From Alkalinema sp. CAN_BIN05 (GTDB lineage Bacteria; Cyanobacteriota; Cyanobacteriia; Leptolyngbyales; Leptolyngbyaceae), in contig JAJAYH010000006.1 of assembly GCA_026786325.1 (NCBI GenBank), forward strand, positions 1 to 5,877: a stretch of DNA of 5,877 nt, in the 5' to 3' direction. This document shows positions 1 to 5,713 of this stretch, piece after piece. The position numbers and the translations under genes were made by a program. Positions within the stretch are counted from its first letter, which is position 1. Each line of letters opens with the position of its first letter. The notes beneath the pieces were generated by a model that saw only the letters and a list, made by a program, of their open reading frames with translations, was not told where the DNA came from and ran no database searches.

Positions 1-170
1 GGGTGCGGCTGCGACGATTGGAAGTTGCATATGCCCTCTGATACCAGTGAACAAGAATAGATCCTATACATTATTATCGCACCATCTTTTTTTTCGTCAC
101 ACCACAACACTCAAGTGATTAAGAGGGGCCAGGGGGATCTGATCTGTTGCATTTATTTTTAGATTTGGGA
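1..170. other. Left-edge non-coding stretch downstream of ccaS
   Basis: No gene can be supported here. Short open stretches touch the left edge. On plus, one frame runs to TAG at 58-60, one to TGA at 39-41 and one to TGA at 116-118. On minus, an ATG at 30-28 opens ten codons (MQLPIVAAAP) out of the window, with a GAGG placed close upstream. Any of these could be the end or start of a neighbouring gene, but none has recognisable family content. A T-run at 87-94 is not preceded by a convincing GC-rich stem, so no terminator is called for ccaS or for a converging gene. Confidence 0.4.
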
Positions 171-2438
171 TTAAGCTAGGGGCAGTAACACACAACAATT
201 TGTGCCCAATCCCACTTCACTCGTAATCTGAATGCTTCCTTGATGTAAGTCCACAGATTTCTTCACAACGACTAAACCTAATCCTGTCCCTGGAATACTA
301 CGAACATTCTTGCCGCGATGGAATGGCTCAAACAATTGCTCTTGATCTGGTAATGGGATGCCAATGCCCTGATCCTGAACTTGGAGAACAACATTATCGG
401 CCTGAAATTCTAAATGCAGATGCACAGTGCTCGCTTGGGGCGAATATTTTATCGCATTGGATAGCAAATTGGACAGCATCGATCGTAATAGCTTCTCATC
501 TAGGCAGACGGGCATCGCGATGCCTTGGCATGTAAAGGTGAGTGTATATTGATTGCCTGTATTTAGCCGCATTTCCTCAACTAGATGCTGACAATACAAT
601 TCCAGATTGAGCGGTTTGGGATTAAAAGCTAGATTGCCTGTTTCTGCGCGATTAATGGTCAAAATGTCATCCAATAGTTGCACCATATTTCGCACAGAGT
701 CTTGAATTCGGTGCAAATTCCGCAATCGTTTTGGTGTATTGTCCCATTCGTCTTGGGAATTTTCTAGCACTTGGGCCGCCGCTAGGGCCGTGCTCAGGGG
801 TGTCCGAAACTCGTGGGAGGCCATGGAAAAGAATCGGGTTTTGAGCAGGCTGAGTTCTTTTTCGCGTTCTAGGGATAAGCGAAGTTCATCGGCGCGTTTG
901 CGGGCAGTGGTATCGCGTTGCACGGCGATCCAGTGTGTATACCAGCCGTTTGTATCCGCCACAGGCACTAAGCTAAATTCATTCCAAAACTCCGATCCGT
1001 CTTTGCGATAATTAATCACTTCGATCGTCACGGCTTCCCAACGAGACAGCGCCGATCGGACTTTACGTAGTTCCGCCAAATCAGTTTTTGGACCCTGCAA
1101 AATTCGCGGTGTTTTACCCAAAACTTCTTCTGGTTGATAGCCAGTAATATGCGTAAAAGCTTCATTCACGTAGAGAATGCGCGGTCCTGCGGCATCGATC
1201 GGCTCTGCTTCGGTGATGATCACGGCATCATTGGTATTGACCACCACTGACTGAAGCAACCTCAATTGTTCGGCCCGTTGGTTTTGCTCAGTAATATCAG
1301 CAATCACAGCAACAATCCCACTAATTTGCCCATTCGTATCCGGCAAAGGTGCAGCGGAAAAAATAATGTCGATCGTCGTTCCATCTTTTTTCTGCCGACG
1401 CAGTTCGACCCTAGTGTAGGTTTTACCTTGAAGGACGCTATTTTGAAGGGTTGTGGCATCCTCAAGTTGATCGTCTAACCGAATCGGACTGGGGCGATCG
1501 AGAACTTCTGCTTCAGTCCAGCCAAACATTTTTTCTGCCGCTGGATTCCAGATTTTAACGCGACCTTCGAGATCCAACATAAAAATGGCGCGGGGAGAAG
1601 CGGTAACTAAAGCTTGTAGCGTGTCATTAGTATGCCGTAGGGCGATCTCTGTGCGCTGGCGTTCAGAAATTTCGGCCCGTAGAGCAATATTAACGGTTGC
1701 CAGTTCGGTGGTGCGCTGTTGCACGCGTTGCTCTAGTTGGGCGTTGAGTTGTTGCAGTTGATTGTAGAGTTCGGATTGTTGCAGGGCGATCGCCACTTGA
1801 GTTGCCAGTTGTATCATCAACTCGACTTCCCAATCCTCCCATTCACGGGGACGACTGCACTGATGAGCAATCAATAATCCCCAAAGATAGGGTTGGGAGT
1901 CTGCCCCTGAATTATCCCGATGTTCTTGGATGATTGGCACCACCAATTTTGCCTGAACCCCAAACTGCTTAACAAAATCCGCCAAACAGGACTCCACACC
2001 CGCCTGCTCAACATTCGTAATAGTCCGGATTTTGCCGATCGAATAAGCCTGGTGATATTCCTGAGGAAAGACCTCTTCGGGGAAGGTTTGACCCAAGATT
2101 CGGGGATAAGGCGATAGGACGGTTTCATGAATCGCACAACCAGTGCCGTCGTCCCACAATCGATAGATCAGCACCCGATCGGCACCCAAGAAGCGTTGTA
2201 CTTCTTCGACAGTGGTGGCCAACACTCGATCGAGATCTAAAGATTGGCGAATTTGCTGAGCAATTTGATTGACCAATCGTTCTCGATCGGTTTGTTGTCG
2301 CAACACAGCTTCGGCCTGTCTGCGCCGAGTGACTTCCTGGCTAAAATACCAATAAGTTACAACCAGGAATAACAAGCCAAGGCCAGTGCAAACAAGGGCT
2401 AACAGGGTTCCATTCACAATAGGGATCGATCCAAGCAT
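171..2438 (-). CDS. ccaS: CcaS, green/red cyanobacteriochrome sensor histidine kinase
   Basis: Membrane-bound light sensor that phosphorylates the response regulator CcaR. From the ATG at 2438 the protein is 755 aa, close to Synechocystis CcaS (about 753 aa as recalled). Order: transmembrane helix 10-32; GAF 67-222; coiled coil 222-274; PAS 271-384; second PAS 393-512; HisKA with His542 in SHEFRTPLS; HATPase with N-box Asn661, DQGIGIP from Asp689 and GTGLGL at 717-722. The GAF has the bilin-attachment Cys151 followed by Leu152 (not the usual His), Lys164 twelve residues later, and Glu121 in EEVF where DXCF-type proteins have Asp. Glu/Leu/Lys is the protochromic triad of green/red sensors RcaE and CcaS; SCLADFVKQFGV closely resembles known CcaS. 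An in-frame TTG at 2531 would add 31 residues and overlap cpcL by 11 bases. ATG 2438 is preferred because it places the membrane anchor near the N-terminus, as in known CcaS. Probably cotranscribed with cpcL (82-base gap). Confidence 0.93.
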   Translation of the reverse strand: MLGSIPIVNGTLLALVCTGLGLLFLVVTYWYFSQEVTRRRQAEAVLRQQTDRERLVNQIAQQIRQSLDLDRVLATTVEEVQRFLGADRVLIYRLWDDGTGCAIHETVLSPYPRILGQTFPEEVFPQEYHQAYSIGKIRTITNVEQAGVESCLADFVKQFGVQAKLVVPIIQEHRDNSGADSQPYLWGLLIAHQCSRPREWEDWEVELMIQLATQVAIALQQSELYNQLQQLNAQLEQRVQQRTTELATVNIALRAEISERQRTEIALRHTNDTLQALVTASPRAIFMLDLEGRVKIWNPAAEKMFGWTEAEVLDRPSPIRLDDQLEDATTLQNSVLQGKTYTRVELRRQKKDGTTIDIIFSAAPLPDTNGQISGIVAVIADITEQNQRAEQLRLLQSVVVNTNDAVIITEAEPIDAAGPRILYVNEAFTHITGYQPEEVLGKTPRILQGPKTDLAELRKVRSALSRWEAVTIEVINYRKDGSEFWNEFSLVPVADTNGWYTHWIAVQRDTTARKRADELRLSLEREKELSLLKTRFFSMASHEFRTPLSTALAAAQVLENSQDEWDNTPKRLRNLHRIQDSVRNMVQLLDDILTINRAETGNLAFNPKPLNLELYCQHLVEEMRLNTGNQYTLTFTCQGIAMPVCLDEKLLRSMLSNLLSNAIKYSPQASTVHLHLEFQADNVVLQVQDQGIGIPLPDQEQLFEPFHRGKNVRSIPGTGLGLVVVKKSVDLHQGSIQITSEVGLGTNCCVLLPLA

Positions 2439-2453
2439 AGGCCAAACATGATT

Positions 2454-2460
2454 CTCCCCC
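2454..2460 (-). promoter_or_regulatory. Candidate ribosome binding site of ccaS
   Basis: Reading on the minus strand, GGGGGAG lies 15 bases before the ATG at 2438. This is longer than the usual 5-10 bases. It is better spaced (4 bases) from an out-of-frame ATG that opens only 11 codons. The upstream TTG at 2531 has only an AGG at short distance. The start of ccaS is therefore favoured at 2438 mainly from family resemblance rather than from this site. Confidence 0.35.
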
Positions 2461-2520
2461 TGATGTCCTGAATAGACAAGATGATCGATTATTCTGGTCT
2501 CACATCGTAGGTTTAGGACA

Positions 2521-3261
2521 TTAGAAACCAAAAAGACCTGCCAACAGCAAGAATGTAATTAACGCGGCCCCGACCCAGATAATAGCTGCACCCACTTGCC
2601 CCACAGCCTTGGGAGGATTTTTCTGCCATGCCCAACGATAGTAGTCCAGACGGCCTGAATCCAATCGAATTCCCTTCATGCTGGGTTGAGGCAGATTGTT
2701 GCGGTAATCATCGCCATAACGTGACATGTGGGCAAAAGTAACTTCCCCTTCGGTGCGAGCTGGTAAAATCCGGCGGCGCTGATAGGGTACGGTGGTGTCG
2801 CCAAAATTATTCAGGTATTCGTCACTGTTGAGTAGCTGATTGACAAACCCTTGGATACCCTGGGTCATGATGACGGCGGACCAAGCAATTTTTTCGCGAT
2901 CGCCATAGGCATTGCGACCCAAAACCCGCTGAATACAAATCTCGGCAAACCGATAGTTATTATTACTATCAAAGGTGAGTCGCCGGAAAGAGTCGGATAG
3001 AATTAATCCCCGAATGAATTCTTTGACCGTAATTTGACCCGCTCGCAATTGCGATTCTAAAAACGGTTGACGATTGCTCGATAGCATTTGTTGTTCATGA
3101 AAAATCTGACGATAGGCTGCCCCGATCAGTCTATCTAAATCAGAATTTGTCAATAGGTTATCGGTGGTGTAAATCCAAGAATGTTCGTCACCCGCGACTT
3201 CAAAGCCCGAAACTCGATGATTTTGGGAAAGGAGGGTGTATTCTAACAGCGGAATTGACAT
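2521..3261 (-). CDS. cpcL: CpcL (CpcG2-type) membrane-anchored phycobilisome rod linker
   Basis: Linker polypeptide of phycocyanin rods, 246 aa. Residues about 14-160 form the phycobilisome linker domain, recognisable from NHRVSGFEVAGDEHSW, YRQIFHEQQML, GQITVKEFIRGLILSDSFRR, RVLGRNAYGDREK, and NQLLNSDEYLNNFG followed by VPYQRRR. A polar stretch follows, then a hydrophobic C-terminus (about 220-246, VGAAIIWVGAALITFLLLAG and on) predicted to insert in the thylakoid membrane. This tail separates CpcL from the core-attached rod-core linker CpcG1, which lacks it. Known CpcL proteins build core-less, rod-shaped phycobilisomes that pass energy mainly to photosystem I. The start at 3261 was chosen over an ATG 12 codons upstream because GGAG (3270-3273) sits 8 bases before it and MSIPLLEY is a typical N-terminus. 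It is first in a likely operon with ccaS. The upstream G-box (3347-3368) implies CcaR control, hence green-light induction. Confidence 0.95.
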   Translation of the reverse strand: MSIPLLEYTLLSQNHRVSGFEVAGDEHSWIYTTDNLLTNSDLDRLIGAAYRQIFHEQQMLSSNRQPFLESQLRAGQITVKEFIRGLILSDSFRRLTFDSNNNYRFAEICIQRVLGRNAYGDREKIAWSAVIMTQGIQGFVNQLLNSDEYLNNFGDTTVPYQRRRILPARTEGEVTFAHMSRYGDDYRNNLPQPSMKGIRLDSGRLDYYRWAWQKNPPKAVGQVGAAIIWVGAALITFLLLAGLFGF

Positions 3262-3269
3262 AGACGATT

Positions 3270-3273
3270 CTCC
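3270..3273 (-). promoter_or_regulatory. Ribosome binding site of cpcL
   Basis: GGAG on the minus strand lies 8 bases before the ATG at 3261. It decides the start of cpcL in favour of MSIPLLEY over the in-frame ATG at 3297. Confidence 0.7.
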
Positions 3274-3293
3274 AAATAGGAATTCAAGGTGTG

Positions 3294-3322
3294 GCATCCC
3301 ACCGAGTTTTCAGCATCCCACC
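3294..3322 (-). repeat. 10-base direct repeat in the cpcL leader
   Basis: GGTGGGATGC (minus strand) occurs exactly twice, at 3313-3322 and 3294-3303, with start points 19 bases apart. It lies between the G-box and the cpcL ribosome site, so it is probably in the transcribed leader or just at the transcription start. The role is unknown; a second regulator site or a leader RNA element are both possible. Confidence 0.6.
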
Positions 3323-3325
3323 CCA

Positions 3326-3331
3326 ACAGTA
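3326..3331 (-). promoter_or_regulatory. Weak candidate -10 box of cpcL
   Basis: TACTGT on the minus strand lies 15 bases downstream of the second G-box repeat. It keeps only the first, second and last bases of TATAAT. A -35 position 17 bases upstream would fall inside the second G-box repeat, and no good -35 hexamer is there. This fits a promoter that needs an OmpR-type activator bound over the -35 region, but the exact box is a guess. Confidence 0.25.
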
Positions 3332-3346
3332 AGGAAACTGGTAAGG

Positions 3347-3368
3347 GAACCGTAAAGAAATCGGAAAG
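3347..3368 (-). promoter_or_regulatory. G-box, tandem CcaR-binding repeats of the cpcL promoter
   Basis: Reading on the minus strand, CTTTCCGATTT (3368-3358) is followed with no gap by CTTTACGGTTC (3357-3347). The first is an exact match to CTTTNCNATTT, the direct-repeat element bound by CcaR upstream of cpcG2/cpcL in Synechocystis and of target operons in Nostoc punctiforme. The second departs at two positions (G for A at 8, C for T at 11). The 11-base period suits a head-to-tail dimer of an OmpR-family regulator on one face of the helix. The element ends 85 bases before the cpcL start codon. Confidence 0.88.
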
Positions 3369-3588
3369 AATTGATTTAAGTAATAAATCTTCAGTTTCCG
3401 TTATATTTATTTGGATGAATTTGGCCCAAGCCATGATAGAAAATAAGTCTGATTTTAGTTGAAATATCTGAATATCGATCGTGGGACAAATCCCTGTAGA
3501 ATTTGATTGGATGAGCTATCTGGCCTCAAAGTCTTGAAGCATTGCGAGAATCCAAGCGAACTGGTTCAACGTTAATCCTTTCGGTGTT

Positions 3589-3594
3589 TATAAC
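3589..3594 (+). promoter_or_regulatory. Candidate -10 box of ccaR
   Basis: TATAAC matches five of six bases of TATAAT. A poor -35 (TTCAAC, 3565-3570) lies 18 bases upstream. If used, transcription would begin about 14 bases before the ccaR start codon, giving a very short leader, which agrees with the absence of a Shine-Dalgarno sequence there. Confidence 0.3.
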
Positions 3595-3614
3595 TTTCCC
3601 CAACTTCGATCGCT

Positions 3615-4301
3615 ATGAGGATTCTTCTGGTTGAAGATGATGTACGCCTTGCCGAAACGTTAGCCGAAGCCCTAACCGACCAACGTTATGTTGTTGATAT
3701 CGCAACTGACGGAGAGATTGGCTGGCACCAAGCTAAGACCCTCGATTACGATTTGATCTTGCTAGATGTGATGTTGCCTGAATTAGATGGCATTAGCCTC
3801 TGTCACAGGTTGCGATCGCAGGGTTACAATCTGCCCATCCTCATGCTCACGGCCTGTGACACAATCAACGATGAAGTGACTGGATTGGATGTGGGTGCGG
3901 ATGATTATGTTGTCAAGCCCGTCGAGTTACAAAAACTATTTGCGCGAATTCGAGCCTTATTGCGTCGGGGTAATCCCACGGCATCGCCAATTTTGCAGTG
4001 GGGTAGCTTACATCTCAACCCCAGCACTTGTGAAGTAGGCTATGGACAAAACCCAATTCATTTGACCCCCAAAGAGTATGCCCTTTTAGAGTTACTACTG
4101 CGGAACGGTCGCCGGGTCCTAAGTCGCAGTGTCATGATTGAACATGTTTGGTCGCTCGACTCTGCACCAGAAGAACATACTGTCAAGGTTCACATTCGAG
4201 GATTGCGGCAGAAAATCAAAGCGGCGGGAGCTTCGGAAAATCTGATTGAAACCGTTCACAGTATGGGGTATCGTCTAAAGCAAGAACTGGGGCTGCGTTA
4301 G
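3615..4301 (+). CDS. ccaR: CcaR, OmpR-family response regulator
   Basis: Transcription activator phosphorylated by CcaS; 228 aa, slightly shorter than Synechocystis CcaR (about 234 aa as recalled). Receiver domain 1-115: acidic pair Asp8-Asp9 in VEDD, phosphoacceptor Asp51 in LLDVMLPELDG, switch Thr79 and Lys101 in DDYVVKP. Winged-helix DNA-binding domain about 128-223: LTPKEYALLELLL, LLRNGRRVLSR, recognition helix around EEHTVKVHIRGLRQKIK, and the wing end ETVHSMGYRL. Paralogues such as RpaA or PhoB share this layout, but the closeness to remembered CcaR (MRILLVEDD, AETLAEAL, NGRRVLSRS) and the position opposite cpcL and ccaS support CcaR. The ATG at 3615 places MRILLVEDD exactly at the N-terminus. 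No Shine-Dalgarno sequence precedes it. Expected target: the G-box at 3347-3368. Confidence 0.93.
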   Translation: MRILLVEDDVRLAETLAEALTDQRYVVDIATDGEIGWHQAKTLDYDLILLDVMLPELDGISLCHRLRSQGYNLPILMLTACDTINDEVTGLDVGADDYVVKPVELQKLFARIRALLRRGNPTASPILQWGSLHLNPSTCEVGYGQNPIHLTPKEYALLELLLRNGRRVLSRSVMIEHVWSLDSAPEEHTVKVHIRGLRQKIKAAGASENLIETVHSMGYRLKQELGLR

Positions 4302-4363
4302 AGGGAAAGTGATTTTTGTACGTTATAAAATCCCGATCTCAACCAGTTTCCAGCCATTAAATT

Positions 4364-4402
4364 GCTATATCTGGGAGCTAAATTTGAGAGCTATATCTGG
4401 GA
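4364..4402 (+). repeat. Three-copy 13-base tandem repeat upstream of dprA
   Basis: Copies abut at 4364-4376 (GCTATATCTGGGA), 4377-4389 (GCTAAATTTGAGA) and 4390-4402 (identical to the first). The middle copy matches the others at 10 of 13 positions. The array ends 47 bases before the dprA start codon, in a place where an activator or repressor could act. Function unknown. Confidence 0.75.
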
Positions 4403-4435
4403 ATACTTAGTAGGAAATAATTAGATATTAGTGAC

Positions 4436-4440
4436 AAGGA
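4436..4440 (+). promoter_or_regulatory. Ribosome binding site of dprA
   Basis: AAGGA lies 9 bases before the GTG at 4450 and supports that non-ATG start. Confidence 0.65.
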
Positions 4441-4449
4441 CGGAACTCT

Positions 4450-5580
4450 GTGGAGCAACGATCGTATTGGTTAGCATGGCGCGAACTTAATGGAATTGGT
4501 GCCGTTTTGCTGCATCGACTGTGGCAACATTTTGGCTCAGTCGAAACTGCCTGGACTGCCACCAGTGAAGAACTTCAGCAAGTCGAAGGCATCGGGAAAC
4601 AACGAGCCGAGAAAATTGTGGCCGATCGTCAACTCCTCAACCCCGAAAAGCTGCTTGCCACCTATCAGCAATACAATCCCCACTTCATTGTCCCGAGCGA
4701 TGCAGAGTATCCAGCCATGCTCAAAAGCATTCCTGATGCGCCGACTATTTTGCATTACCGAGGTGATCTGGAACTACTGAAAAGCTTAGAAACTCGAAGG
4801 GGAATTGCGATCGTTGGCACCCGAAAAGCCGGGAAATATGGCAGCACTTGGGCCGAACGGTATAGTCAGGTTTTGACACAGCAGGATTTTATTATTATTT
4901 CGGGACTGGCCGAGGGCATCGACACTATTGCTCATGAAGCTTGCATTGGGGCGGGCGGACAGACTATAGCGGTCCTTGGGAATGGTGTGGATCAAGTTTA
5001 TCCCCACAGTAATCGAGATCTCTATGAACGCATCGAACACAATGGTTTAATTTTAAGTGAATATCCTGCTGGAACTCGGCCCGATCGGAAGCATTTTCCA
5101 GCCCGTAATCGTATTGTTGCTGGGTTGAGTCATGCCACATTGGTGATGGAAGCCGGAATGACATCGGGTGCATTAATAACGGCAAATCTTGCTAATGAAT
5201 ATGGCCGTGAAGTTTACGCGTTGGCCGGGAATTTGGATAGTCCACAATCCGAAGGTTGTATTCACTTGATACTGCAAGGGGCACATATTCTACCTAAGCC
5301 AGAGAAGTTTTTAGAGCTATTGGAAGTTATGCCAAGCCCTTGCTATGAAGAGCCAAAATCTAAAGATCTTGAAGTAAAAGTATGTTCAGTATTACCAACA
5401 TTAGAACCATTACTACAGACATTAATAGAATCAATTATTCAACTCCATAACAATGCCCCGATCGATCTGATTATTGAAACCACCAAAATGAGCACGTCCG
5501 AGGTCTCAAGCGGATTACTTCAACTAGAGATGATGGACTTAATTGTACAAAATCCAGGAATGCGTTACGCGATCGTCTAA
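4450..5580 (+). CDS. dprA: DprA/Smf, ssDNA-binding RecA loader
   Basis: Cytoplasmic DNA-processing protein that in known systems binds incoming single-stranded DNA during natural transformation and loads RecA on it. It has 376 aa, a normal length. Order: N-terminal helix-hairpin-helix region about 14-60 (GIGAVLLHRLWQHFG, VEGIGKQRAEKI); Rossmann-like DprA core about 80-290 with VGTRKAG at 122-128, SGLAEGIDTIAHEACIGAGG from 151, AVLGNGVDQVYPHSNRDLY, SEYPAGTRP at 203-211, FPARNRIVAGLS at 216-227 and EAGMTSGALITANLA; variable linker about 297-330; C-terminal winged helix about 333-376 (PIDLIIETTKMSTSEVSSGL). It starts at GTG, supported by AAGGA 9 bases upstream and by typical N-terminal content. 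The linker is more AT-rich (about 5340-5450) than the rest of the gene, as expected of a poorly conserved part. No other competence gene is in the window, so involvement in DNA uptake is inferred from the family. Confidence 0.96.
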   Translation: MEQRSYWLAWRELNGIGAVLLHRLWQHFGSVETAWTATSEELQQVEGIGKQRAEKIVADRQLLNPEKLLATYQQYNPHFIVPSDAEYPAMLKSIPDAPTILHYRGDLELLKSLETRRGIAIVGTRKAGKYGSTWAERYSQVLTQQDFIIISGLAEGIDTIAHEACIGAGGQTIAVLGNGVDQVYPHSNRDLYERIEHNGLILSEYPAGTRPDRKHFPARNRIVAGLSHATLVMEAGMTSGALITANLANEYGREVYALAGNLDSPQSEGCIHLILQGAHILPKPEKFLELLEVMPSPCYEEPKSKDLEVKVCSVLPTLEPLLQTLIESIIQLHNNAPIDLIIETTKMSTSEVSSGLLQLEMMDLIVQNPGMRYAIV

Positions 5581-5713
5581 TTACTTGAACAAATTAATTG
5601 CTGAATTAAGTCGATTACCTGCATAAGTTCTGGCTGTAGTTCTGGCTGTAATTACGCGCCTATGATTCCACGGTATGATGCATCCGAACATTTTAATTGC
5701 ACGCATCAATCCC
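5581..5713. other. Gap between dprA and leuB
   Basis: It contains an AT-rich perfect hairpin (TTAATT at 5594-5599, loop GCTG, AATTAA at 5604-5609) shortly after dprA, without a following T-run, and the 12-base tandem repeat at 5626-5649. No clear promoter or Shine-Dalgarno sequence for leuB was recognised. Confidence 0.45.
5626..5649 (+). repeat. Two-copy 12-base tandem repeat upstream of leuB
   Basis: AGTTCTGGCTGT occurs twice with no gap at 5626-5637 and 5638-5649, ending 64 bases before the chosen leuB start. Possible regulator site or replication-slippage duplication. Confidence 0.65.

Larger units (their letters stand above)
3262..3614. promoter_or_regulatory. Divergent cpcL/ccaR control region
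   Basis: This 353-base gap separates the divergent starts of cpcL and ccaR. Toward cpcL it holds the CcaR G-box repeats (3347-3368), a weak candidate -10 (3326-3331), a 10-base direct repeat (3294-3303 and 3313-3322) and the cpcL ribosome site (3270-3273). Toward ccaR it holds a candidate -10 TATAAC at 3589-3594. The middle, about 3370-3560, is AT-rich at first and shows no other structure I can support. A 63-codon open frame on minus (3243-3434) overlaps the G-box and looks non-coding. Confidence 0.75.
4302..4449. other. Gap between ccaR and dprA
   Basis: These 148 bases hold a weak AT-rich inverted repeat just after ccaR (GATTTT at 4311-4316 and AAAATC at 4327-4332), the 13-base tandem repeat at 4364-4402 and the dprA ribosome site. 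The AT stem is too weak to call a terminator, so readthrough from ccaR into dprA cannot be excluded. No clear promoter was found for dprA. Confidence 0.5.

Noticed and set aside
1..60. C-terminal end of a plus-strand gene, or start of a minus-strand gene (MQLPIVAAAP), at the left edge
   Set aside because: Several frames are equally open over so few codons and none carries a recognisable motif.
2064..2078. DXCF second cysteine in the CcaS GAF (blue/green type sensor)
   Set aside because: The matching position reads EEVF, with no cysteine, so a dual-cysteine blue-absorbing photocycle is not expected.
323..2137. Several open frames of 65-90 codons, on both strands, inside ccaS
   Set aside because: They are out-of-frame shadows of a gene with continuous GAF, PAS and kinase motifs; their translations show no domain.
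3262..3297. N-terminal extension of CpcL from an ATG at 3297 (MPHLEFLFGESS)
   Set aside because: The extension has no linker-family counterpart, and a well-placed GGAG supports the start at 3261.
3243..3434. 63-codon open frame on the minus strand overlapping the cpcL start
   Set aside because: It covers the G-box and the cpcL leader, lacks family features, and overlaps the real start of cpcL in another frame.
4311..4332. Terminator after ccaR from GATTTT/AAAATC
   Set aside because: The stem is six AT-rich pairs with a ten-base loop and no T-run after it; too weak to call.
4490..5185. Open frames of 72-96 codons in other frames inside dprA
   Set aside because: They lie wholly within the conserved DprA core and have low-complexity or motif-free translations.
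5594..5609. Terminator after dprA from TTAATT-GCTG-AATTAA
   Set aside because: The stem is wholly A-T and no T-run follows. It is noted as a hairpin only.
5675..5713. Longer LeuB from ATG 5675 or 5678
   Set aside because: The extra residues do not resemble LeuB N-termini, and MAQNYRITLLPGDGIGPE starts where the family usually does.
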